Assembly (NCBI RefSeq): GCF_003594885.1
Contig: NZ_QZEZ01000006.1
Span: 215,069-279,068 of the forward strand
Direction of reading: 5' to 3'
Source of the DNA: Vallicoccus soli
GTDB lineage: Bacteria > Actinomycetota > Actinomycetes > Motilibacterales > Motilibacteraceae
Length of the DNA stretch: 64,000 nucleotides
Positions 56,525 through 64,000 of the stretch are shown in pieces. The translations under genes were made by a program, and so were the position numbers. The stretch's first letter is position 1. Each line of letters opens with the position of its first letter. The notes under the pieces are model-generated. The model was not told where the DNA came from and did no database searches. It saw only the letters and a list, made by a program, of their open reading frames with translations.

Positions 56525-58471
56525 TCAGTCCTGCAGCACCCGGTCCAGCAGCGCCAGGTGCTCGGCCACGGTGCCGAGGGACACGAGCCCGCTGCCGGCG
56601 CCCGCGAGCTCGCCGGCGGCGGGGGTGAGGGCCGCGCGGGCCCGGCGGGCCGCCGCACGGGAGCCGCAGGCCGCGGACGCGCGGGCGACCAGGCACCACA
56701 TGGCCTCGAGCAGCAGGTCCGGGGGCGGGTCCGGGACGCGCTCGAGCGCCCGCCGGGCGGCGGCGCCGTCCCCCGCGCCGGCGAGGACGAGGGGCAGGGC
56801 CCAGGGCTCGTACGGCCCCCACGCCCGCTCGTCCGCCGGCGCGGGCCGCCCCTCGCGCAGCGCCAGGGCCAGCCGGGCCAGCGCGGGGAGCCCGGCCGCG
56901 AGGCCCGGCATGCCCGACCCGTCGAGCCGGGCGACGGCACCGGCGTACGCACGCTCGACCTCGCCCGCCGGCGCCGACGGGTCGAGCGAGCGGCGCAGCG
57001 CGTCCCACCAGGCGAGGAAGACGTCGACGAGCGGCCGGCCGTGCGCCGACGCGAGCCGGGCGGCGGCGGCCGCGTGCCCGCCGGCGCCGTCGAGGTCGCC
57101 GAGCGCGCTGCGCGCCTGCAGGCGCACGAGGTGCCCGAGGACCTCGTACGACACGAGGCCGTGCCGCGCCGCGAGGGCGACGACCTCGGCGCCGACGGCG
57201 TCGCGGACCGGTGCGAGGCCGGCCCGGGTGCAGGACTGCATCCAGACGCCGTCGAGCGCGAAGGCGAGCAGGGCGGGGTCGTCGAGGCCGCGCGCGAGCG
57301 CCTCAGCCTGGGCGGCGGCCTGCGGGCCGCGGGCCGACGCGGTGCCCCGCGACTCGACCGCGACGGTGGCCAGCAGGCGCGCCCGGACGGCCGGGGAAGC
57401 GCTGTCCGGCAGCGCGGCGAGCAGGCGCTCCGCGGCGGCCACGACCTGGGCCGCCCCGGCGGGGTCGTCGGTCCGGGTCCACACCGCGGGCACGTCGTAC
57501 GCCCCCACCACCCGCGCGGCGAGCTCGGGGTCGCCCAGCGCCTCGGCGGCCAGCACGGCCTCGACCCGGTGCTCGCGGGCGGCCACGAGCCCGGCGCCGC
57601 CGGTCACCGCCAGGCCGCGCAGCAGCCCGACCGTGGACTCCAGCCGCGCGGGAGCGCCGGGGGCGACCACGCGCTCGTACGCCGCCGCGGCCCGCTCCCA
57701 CACCTGGTCCGCCGCGACCGGCCCGTCGAGGTGCGGGGCGTGGGCGAGCAGGTCGTCCTCGAGCCGGCGCAGCGCGGGCCCGGGGTCGACGCCGAGCTGG
57801 TCGGCGAGCACGGCGCGGGCGCGGCGCACGGCGGACAGGGCGTCCCCCTGCCGCCCGGAGCGGTAGAGCGCCAGGGCCAGCAGCCGCCACCCCTCCTCGC
57901 GCCAGGGGTGCGCCGCGGCGTGCGCCTCCAGGTCCGGGACGGCGCGCGCGGCGAGGCCGAGCGCGAGGCGCGCCCCGCCGAGCCGCTCGACGGCGTCCAG
58001 GCGCAGGGCGGTCAGCCGCGCGCGCTCCGGCGCGGCCCAGGGGCGCTCGGCCGCGTCGGCGTACGCGGGCCCGCGCCACAGCGCCAGCGCCCCCTCGAGG
58101 CGGGGCGCCGCCGCGGCGGGCGGGTCGTCCGGGGCGGCGGCGACCTCGTCGGCGAACCGCCACGCGTCGACGGCGGACGGCGGGAGGCGCAGGGCGTACC
58201 CGGGACCGTCGGTCACGAGCAGCCGCGCGGGTGCGCGCGGCGGGCGGTCGGGCTCGAGCGCGCGCCGCAGCGCGGCGACGAAGGTGCGCAGCGCCGCGAC
58301 CGAGCCGTCCGCGGGCTCGTCCCACAGGTCGTCGACGAGGCGCCGCACCCCGACCACGCGCCCGCGCGCCGCGACGAGCCGCGCCAGGACCTCGCGGTGC
58401 CGCGGCCCGCCGAGGGGCACCGGCGCGCCGTCGCGGGCCGCCACGACCGGCCCGAGCACCCCGACCTCCAC
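56525..58471 (-). CDS. SARP-type regulator with BTAD domain
   Basis: The 648-residue protein has an N-terminal OmpR-like winged helix (VGVLGPVVAARDGAPVPLGGPRHREVLARLV; VDDLWDEPADGSVAALRTFVAALRRAL in blocks) at 1-95, then a bacterial transcriptional activation domain (about 100-245; HPWREEGWRLLALALYRSGRQGDALSAVRRAR). The long C-terminal part is helical, TPR-like and lacks a P-loop, so this is not a full AfsR with an ATPase. SARPs activate nearby secondary-metabolism or stress genes. No biosynthetic cluster is present, so its target may be the adjoining secreted genes or the hydrolases. Confidence 0.9.
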   Translation of the reverse strand: MEVGVLGPVVAARDGAPVPLGGPRHREVLARLVAARGRVVGVRRLVDDLWDEPADGSVAALRTFVAALRRALEPDRPPRAPARLLVTDGPGYALRLPPSAVDAWRFADEVAAAPDDPPAAAAPRLEGALALWRGPAYADAAERPWAAPERARLTALRLDAVERLGGARLALGLAARAVPDLEAHAAAHPWREEGWRLLALALYRSGRQGDALSAVRRARAVLADQLGVDPGPALRRLEDDLLAHAPHLDGPVAADQVWERAAAAYERVVAPGAPARLESTVGLLRGLAVTGGAGLVAAREHRVEAVLAAEALGDPELAARVVGAYDVPAVWTRTDDPAGAAQVVAAAERLLAALPDSASPAVRARLLATVAVESRGTASARGPQAAAQAEALARGLDDPALLAFALDGVWMQSCTRAGLAPVRDAVGAEVVALAARHGLVSYEVLGHLVRLQARSALGDLDGAGGHAAAAARLASAHGRPLVDVFLAWWDALRRSLDPSAPAGEVERAYAGAVARLDGSGMPGLAAGLPALARLALALREGRPAPADERAWGPYEPWALPLVLAGAGDGAAARRALERVPDPPPDLLLEAMWCLVARASAACGSRAAARRARAALTPAAGELAGAGSGLVSLGTVAEHLALLDRVLQD

Positions 58472-58556
58472 GTGCCCTCCCGCCGTCCGCTCATCCGCTG
58501 CTCATCCGCCGCCCCAGCCTGGTGCACGTCCCCGACCCCACCACCGGGAGGACCCC

Positions 58557-59432
58557 GTGGCACCCACCATCCCCGGCGCGCGGTACGAGCGCGTCCCCGT
58601 CGCCGACGGCGTGGCCCTGCAGGCCGCCGTCCTCGGCAGCGGGCCCCCGCTCGTGCTGCTGCACGGCTTCCCCCAGACCTCGCTGGCCTGGCGGCACGTC
58701 GCCGTCGACCTCGCCGCCGAGCGCACCGTCGTCTGCCCCGACCTGCGCGGGTACGGCGGGAGCGACGCGCCGCCGGACGACGGGGAGGCGTACTCCAAGC
58801 GCACCATGGCGGCGGACGTCGTGGCCCTGGCCCGGGCGCTCGGGCACGAGCGGTTCGCCCTCGCCGGGCACGACCGGGGCGCGCTGGTCGCCTTCCGCGC
58901 GGGGCTCGACCACCCGGACGCCGTCACGCACCTGGCCTGCCTCGACGTCGTCCCCACGGTCGACATGTGGGAGGTGCTGCACGGCGCGTCCGCCGCGGTC
59001 GCCTGGCACCTCTACCTCATGGCCCAGCCGGCGGGGCTGCCGGAGCGGATGGTGCAGGGCGCGGGGGACGCGTTCTTCGCCCACTTCCTCGACGCCTGGG
59101 GCGCGGACCCCGCGGCGGTGCCCCCGGACGTGCGCGCGGCGTACCTCGCCGCCTGCGCCGCGCGGGTGCCGTCCATCGTCGCCGACTACCGGGCGTCGGC
59201 CGGCGTGGACCTCGAGCACGACCTGGCCTCGCGGGCGGCGGGCGACGTGCTGCGGATGCCCGTGGCCGTGGTGCAGCAGGACTGGGGCGCCGTCCTCGGG
59301 TACGACGCCGCCGCGGTGTGGCGGGCCTGGGCGCCGGACCTCGTGCACGGGACGACGCGCAGCGGCCACTTCATGGCCGAGACCGCGCCCGCGGAGGTGG
59401 CCGCCGCGCTGCGCGAGCTGCTCGCACGGTAG
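58557..59432 (+). CDS. Alpha/beta hydrolase (haloacetate dehalogenase/epoxide hydrolase type)
   Basis: The 291-residue protein has an oxyanion motif LLHGFPQTSLAWRH, nucleophile Asp in LAGHDRGALVAF and catalytic His in RSGHFMAETAP. The GHDRGA motif with Asp, and PDLRGYGGSD, are typical of fluoroacetate dehalogenase-like and epoxide hydrolase enzymes. The substrate is unconfirmed. GTG 58557 follows GGGAGGA. It is divergent from the SARP gene, 85 bp away. Confidence 0.9.
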   Translation: MAPTIPGARYERVPVADGVALQAAVLGSGPPLVLLHGFPQTSLAWRHVAVDLAAERTVVCPDLRGYGGSDAPPDDGEAYSKRTMAADVVALARALGHERFALAGHDRGALVAFRAGLDHPDAVTHLACLDVVPTVDMWEVLHGASAAVAWHLYLMAQPAGLPERMVQGAGDAFFAHFLDAWGADPAAVPPDVRAAYLAACAARVPSIVADYRASAGVDLEHDLASRAAGDVLRMPVAVVQQDWGAVLGYDAAAVWRAWAPDLVHGTTRSGHFMAETAPAEVAAALRELLAR

Positions 59433-59470
59433 GACTGGGGCCGACGTGCCGCCGGACCCGGGGAGCGTGC

Positions 59471-60370
59471 GTGCCGAGCCTGTCGAGCCTCGCCGTCGAG
59501 GCGCTCCTGCGCGCGAGCCGCGCCAACCGCTGGTTCGTGGACGCCGGGGCCGCCCGCCGGCACGTGCGCGAGCGGGCGCTGCGGCCCCGCCCGTACGGCC
59601 CGCCCCGGCTCCTGCGCCGCGACGTGGCGGTGTCGGTGGACCACGCGGCCGGCGTCCCCGTCTACGCGCTGGCGCCGCGGTCGGGCGCTGCCCGCGGGGC
59701 CGTGGTGTACGTGCACGGCGGCGCCTGGGTCGAGGAGATCGCCCCGCAGCACTGGCGCCTCTGCGCCCAGGTGGCGGCGGAGGCGGGGACGACGGTGCTC
59801 GTGCCGGTCTACCCGCTGGTGCCGTTCGGCACGGCGGAGCAGGTGGTGGGCGCGGTCGTCGACCTCGTGCTGCGGGCGGTCGACGCGCACGGCGGCGCGT
59901 GCCTGGCGGGCGACTCGGCCGGGGGCCAGGTAGCGCTGTCCAGCGCGCTCGTCCTGCGCGACCGCCACGGGGTCGTGCTGCCGCGCACGGTGCTCGTGGC
60001 CCCGGCGCTGGACCTGTCGCTGACGAACCCCGGCATCGACGCGGTGCAGCCGAGCGACCCGTGGCTGGGGCGCGAGGGGACGCGGGTGCTCATCGAGCAC
60101 TGGCGCGGCGGGCTGCCGCTGGACGACCCGCGCGTGAGCCCGCTCTGCGGGGACCCCGCCGGCCTGGGCCCCCTCACGGTCTTCAGCGGCACGCGCGACA
60201 TCACCCGGCCGGACATCGAGCTGCTCGTCGCCCGGGCGCGGGCCGCCGGCGTCGCGGTGGAGCTGCACGACGGGGTGGGGCAGCTGCACGTCTACCCGCT
60301 GCTGCCGACGCCCGAGGGGCGGGCCGCCCGGGCCGTGCTCGTCGACCGGCTGCGGACGGCGCGGCCCTGA
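59471..60370 (+). CDS. Alpha/beta hydrolase fold-3 (HSL-like) esterase
   Basis: The 299-residue protein has an oxyanion-hole motif VYVHGGAWVEE and nucleophile Ser in LAGDSAGGQVAL (GDSAG), with Asp in FSGTRDITRPD and His in GQLHVYPLLP. This is the hormone-sensitive-lipase family of bacterial esterases. It is co-directional with the hydrolase at 58557 (38 bp gap). TGAGC-AG-GCTCA at its stop is shared with the convergent gene. Confidence 0.92.
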   Translation: MPSLSSLAVEALLRASRANRWFVDAGAARRHVRERALRPRPYGPPRLLRRDVAVSVDHAAGVPVYALAPRSGAARGAVVYVHGGAWVEEIAPQHWRLCAQVAAEAGTTVLVPVYPLVPFGTAEQVVGAVVDLVLRAVDAHGGACLAGDSAGGQVALSSALVLRDRHGVVLPRTVLVAPALDLSLTNPGIDAVQPSDPWLGREGTRVLIEHWRGGLPLDDPRVSPLCGDPAGLGPLTVFSGTRDITRPDIELLVARARAAGVAVELHDGVGQLHVYPLLPTPEGRAARAVLVDRLRTARP

Positions 60371-60379
60371 GCAGGCTCA
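60368..60379. terminator. Short stop-codon palindrome TGAGC-AG-GCTCA
   Basis: A 5-2-5 palindrome provides the stop codons of both convergent genes (esterase and NmrA-like). It resembles in principle, not in sequence, the elements at 35079 and 40211. Confidence 0.4.
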
Positions 60380-61228
60380 GTACGCGCCGCCGCGCCGCAG
60401 CAGCTCGGCGAACGGCGTCGCGGGGTGCCCGCTGAGCCGCCCGACGTCGTCGGTGGTGGTGGCCATCTCGCCGGCGGCGATCGCCGTGTACGTCGACACC
60501 CAGGCGTCGACCTGCCAGCGCGGCGCGCCGTACGCCGCGCGCGACGCGTACGCCTCCTCGACGGTCTCGGGCACGTAGGCCGCCGGGCGGCCGGTCGCGG
60601 CGCCGATGGTCGCGGCCACCTCGTGCAGGGTGAGCGCCTCCGGGCCGGTCAGGGTGTACGTCGCGCCCTCGTGCGCAGCCGGTGCCCGCAGCACCGCGGT
60701 CGCGGCGTCGGCGACGTCGTCGACGGCCACCGCGGCGACGCGCCCGTCCGCGGCCGGCCCACGGAGAGCGTTGTCCTCGCCGACGAAGGCCGGCAGGACG
60801 TCCGCGTAGAGGCTGTCGCGCAGGAACGTCCAGCGCATCCCCGACGCGCGCAGGTGCTCCTCGGTGGCGCCGTGGTCGCGGGCGAGGGTGAAGGTCGCGT
60901 CGGGGCCGGCGCCCTGGAAGGACACGTAGACGACGTGCTCCACGCCGGCCTCCCGCGCCGCGTCGACGAACGCGCGGTGCTGGGCGAGCCGGTCGGCCGA
61001 CTCGGACGCCGACACCATGAGCAGGGTCCGCACGCCCTGCAGCGCGCCGCGGGCGGCCTCCGGCCCGCCGTACGGGGCCCTGGCCGCCACGGCGCCGGGC
61101 AGCCGCGGGGCGCGCTCGACGTCGCGGACGAGCAGGCGCAGGGGGACGCCCCGCGCGGCGAGGCGCTGCGCCACCCGGCCGCCGAGGCGGCCGGTAGCGC
61201 CGGTGACGGCGAGGCTCGGTCGGTCCAC
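60377..61228 (-). CDS. NmrA-like SDR-family NAD(P)-binding protein
   Basis: The 283-residue protein has a Rossmann motif VTGATGRLGGRVAQRLAARG at the N-terminus, VSFQGAGPDATFTLARDH, and a loop GMRWTFLRDSLYADVLPAF typical of the NmrA/QorB group, which bind NADP but often lack the SDR Tyr-Lys pair. QorB-type members reduce quinones. GTG 61228 begins the Rossmann fold; GTG 61237 is also possible. Confidence 0.9.
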   Translation of the reverse strand: MDRPSLAVTGATGRLGGRVAQRLAARGVPLRLLVRDVERAPRLPGAVAARAPYGGPEAARGALQGVRTLLMVSASESADRLAQHRAFVDAAREAGVEHVVYVSFQGAGPDATFTLARDHGATEEHLRASGMRWTFLRDSLYADVLPAFVGEDNALRGPAADGRVAAVAVDDVADAATAVLRAPAAHEGATYTLTGPEALTLHEVAATIGAATGRPAAYVPETVEEAYASRAAYGAPRWQVDAWVSTYTAIAAGEMATTTDDVGRLSGHPATPFAELLRRGGAY

Positions 61229-61262
61229 GGGGGCCACGCTAGGCCGCGGCGGCGGGCGCAGC

Positions 61263-61583
61263 TCACCAGCCGCTGCCGGAGCTCGCACCCCCCTGCCGCG
61301 GCCAGCCGGCCTGCGGTGCCGTCCGGCGGCGGGGCTCCGGCGCCGGAGGCTGCAGGAGCGGGTCGCCGGCGGGCAGGACGGGCAGGGCGCGGCCGTGCGG
61401 GTCGAGGAGGACCCGGCCGCCGAGCGGGCGGTCGAGGACGAGGTCGACGTGGCGCAGGGACTCGCCGTACGCCATGAGGTCCGGACCGGTGCGGTGGAGG
61501 GCGACGGGCCGGTACGTGACGGCGCTCGGGCTCTCGTGGACGCGCGCGTACGGGTGGTCGGTGACGTCCCCCTCGTCGCTCAG
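61263..61583 (-). CDS. Hypothetical protein, start codon uncertain (possibly CTG)
   Basis: An open frame of about 106 residues: DHPYARVHESPSAVTYRPVALHR, MAYGESLRHVDLVLDRPLGG (separate block), a Pro-rich segment and a Trp-rich tail (PQAGWPRQGGASSGSGW). No ATG or GTG precedes the conserved-looking start. A CTG at 61583 would overlap the upstream TGA as CTGA, mimicking the ATGA/GTGA overlaps of this genome; ATG 61475 would give 70 residues. I do not recognise the family. It is coupled to the gene at 61580. Confidence 0.5.
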   Translation of the reverse strand: MSDEGDVTDHPYARVHESPSAVTYRPVALHRTGPDLMAYGESLRHVDLVLDRPLGGRVLLDPHGRALPVLPAGDPLLQPPAPEPRRRTAPQAGWPRQGGASSGSGW

Positions 61584-62461
61584 AACGGGACCCGCAGCCG
61601 CAGCGGGTCGCCGTCGACCCCCTCGACGGCCGGGACCGGCGCGCCGCGCGGGTCGGTGGCGAGGGTCAGGGCGTCGCTGCGCCAGGCGAGCGGCGCGGCG
61701 GCCTCGTCGAGGACGAGGGCGGGCTCGCGCAGCCACGGGACGCCGACGCGCGTCCCCGGCAGCGACCGCGGGCCACGGTCGGTGAGCACGTCGACGAGGA
61801 CGCGCTCCAGGACCGCGCCGTCGGGCAGCGCGTGCAGCAGCGCCGCACGCCCGCCCGGCACCGACGGGTCCGCCTCGCCGCGGCGCAGGGCGTGGACGAC
61901 GTCGTCGACGAGGTGGTCGCCGTCGAGCCCGTGCTCGACCCCGCCGATGACGACGGCGGGGCGCGGGACCGCAGCGGCGGGGAAGCGCGCCCACGCGCGC
62001 AGGGACCGCAGCGCGACCTGCGCCGGCGGCGTCGGCCAGGTCCCGTCGCCCGCCCAGTCGTCGGGGAGGAGGTCGAGGCCCTTGAGGAGCTCCTCGGCGG
62101 CGAGCTCGGCCGCCACCTCGTCCCGGTCGCCGAACAGGTCGAGGACCTCGAAGCCCGTCTCCGCCGCCCAGGCGAGCGCCGCGCCGATCGCCCGGTCCAG
62201 CGCGCCGGGGTGGTCCGCCCCGACGAGCGCCAGGCCGGCCGCCACCGCCGTGCCCGTCGCCCCGCGCACCAGGACCGCGGCGGGCGCGAGCGGCTCGCGG
62301 GGGGCGGGGCCGCGGGCGGGCGCGCTGGGGAGGCCCGGCCCGCGGACGAGGAGGAAGGTGCGCAGGGGCGCGTCGCAGTGGGCGCGCAGCAGCGGGTCGT
62401 GCTCGTGCAGGAGGGGGAACGCGCGCGAGTGAGGGGCGCGCGGCCGGCGGTCGCGGCTCAT
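61580..62461 (-). CDS. Hypothetical protein of unknown family
   Basis: The 293-residue protein is soluble in appearance: no signal peptide, no membrane helix, no cysteine-metal pattern. The N-terminus is basic (MSRDRRPRAPHSRAF), followed by a central acidic helical part (GFEVLDLFGDRDEVAAELAAEELLKG) and a C-terminal beta-rich part (ALLHALPDGAVLERVLVDVLT; VPWLREPALVLDEAAAPLAW). I cannot assign a function. It and the small gene at 61263 form a two-gene unit, 238 bp from the DUF222 gene in the opposite direction. Confidence 0.7.
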   Translation of the reverse strand: MSRDRRPRAPHSRAFPLLHEHDPLLRAHCDAPLRTFLLVRGPGLPSAPARGPAPREPLAPAAVLVRGATGTAVAAGLALVGADHPGALDRAIGAALAWAAETGFEVLDLFGDRDEVAAELAAEELLKGLDLLPDDWAGDGTWPTPPAQVALRSLRAWARFPAAAVPRPAVVIGGVEHGLDGDHLVDDVVHALRRGEADPSVPGGRAALLHALPDGAVLERVLVDVLTDRGPRSLPGTRVGVPWLREPALVLDEAAAPLAWRSDALTLATDPRGAPVPAVEGVDGDPLRLRVPF

Positions 62462-62680
62462 GCGGGACGACGGCTCGGGCGCACGGGGTCAGCGTCGCAG
62501 GGGCGGTGGGGGCTCGGGTGCGGCCGGCGGTGGGTGGCACCCGTACGGCGGGACGGGGCTGGCCTCGGCAGTGCCGCCCGGTGTCGGTTCCGGTGCTCGT
62601 CGTCCTCGGTTGGGCCGTACGGGTGGTCGTGGGGTAGGCCGTGCTGGACAGCGCTCTCCCAGTCGTGAAGCTGTCGGTGC
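62462..62680. other. Intergenic region with no recognisable gene
   Basis: A G+T-rich, Gly-codon-like stretch between the hypothetical gene and the SOS box. Short open frames exist on both strands but none has recognisable motifs. Confidence 0.5.
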
Positions 62681-62696
62681 TCGAACGTAGGTTCGA
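62681..62696. promoter_or_regulatory. LexA-binding SOS box TCGAAC-GTAG-GTTCGA
   Basis: A perfect match to the mycobacterial/actinobacterial LexA box (TCGAAC, four bases, GTTCGA). It lies just upstream of the DUF222-HNH gene. In Mycobacterium tuberculosis several 13E12-family genes are known to carry such boxes. DNA-damage induction of this gene is therefore likely, by established analogy. Confidence 0.8.
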
Positions 62697-62699
62697 GTC

Positions 62700-64000
<1,301 letters not shown>

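Noticed and set aside
54546..58471. A natural-product gene cluster around the SARP regulator
   Set aside because: No polyketide, peptide synthetase, terpene or tailoring genes are found; neighbours are secreted proteins and generic hydrolases.
62460..62690. A 76-codon plus-strand ORF before the DUF222 gene
   Set aside because: It is Gly/Arg-rich with no motif, starts inside the divergent gene's start and ends within the SOS box.

Overview
The window is chromosomal DNA from a very G+C-rich actinobacterium, about three-quarters G+C by eye. Coding density is high, GTG starts are common, and 4-bp ATGA/GTGA overlaps link many genes. Several families point the same way: the bacterial proteasome activator Bpa, fused isobutyryl-CoA mutase IcmF, a SARP/BTAD regulator, a DUF222-HNH (13E12-type) gene behind an actinobacterial LexA box, and leaderless promoters with a TANNNT box 6-8 nt before a GTG or ATG. 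I cannot name the genus. No rRNA, tRNA, CRISPR array, intact insertion sequence or prophage was seen.

Layout. 1-3.5 kb: an XRE regulator (cut by the window edge) divergent from a flavin thioredoxin-reductase-like enzyme, a secreted GH43 glycosidase and a DUF4287 protein. 3.5-4.5 kb: a gene-poor island with dispersed GATCATGCGC repeats and a decayed HNH endonuclease. 4.5-15 kb: methyltransferase plus pentapeptide protein, a c-di-GMP GGDEF-EAL enzyme, a cysteine-desulfurase-like enzyme, a flavodoxin-like reductase, a GT4 glycosyltransferase, an MDR dehydrogenase with a Gfo/Idh/MocA oxidoreductase, a cobalamin-type binding protein and a MarR regulator. 15-20 kb: icmF and two small secreted proteins. 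20-30 kb: an acyltransferase-3/SGNH protein, a lipoprotein, the MocR-type regulator/YczE pair, an ArsR-SRPBCC pair, an Lrp regulator/EamA transporter pair and a LacI regulator.

30-43 kb: GNAT and acyl-CoA-binding genes, an ABC exporter divergent from a two-component system, a YchJ-like protein, a lipid kinase facing a PAP2 phosphatase, serS with two HAD phosphatases, then bpa with an SMP-30 enzyme. 43-50 kb: GNAT-VOC-DUF2203-mug (mug is frameshifted), a 30-bp tandem array, a PadR-controlled LolD/FtsX-type ABC exporter, and a TetR regulator divergent from DUF4188 and a desulfurase-like gene. 50-62.5 kb: a TSUP transporter, a RibD-like reductase, three related or linked secreted proteins of unknown function, a SARP regulator, two alpha/beta hydrolases, an NmrA-like protein and an unrecognised gene pair. 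62.7 kb to the end: a DUF222-HNH gene, cut by the window edge, with a perfect SOS box.

The window is mostly ordinary actinobacterial genome built from regulator-plus-target modules, many with a visible palindromic operator. The less ordinary content lies in small DNA elements: stop-codon palindromes shared by convergent genes (one apparently expanded into an array), a dispersed GATCATG repeat in gene-end intergenic regions and in the 3.5-4 kb island, 9- or 12-bp minisatellites at gene ends, and two probable one-base deletions. I found no convincing new multi-gene defence or biosynthetic system.
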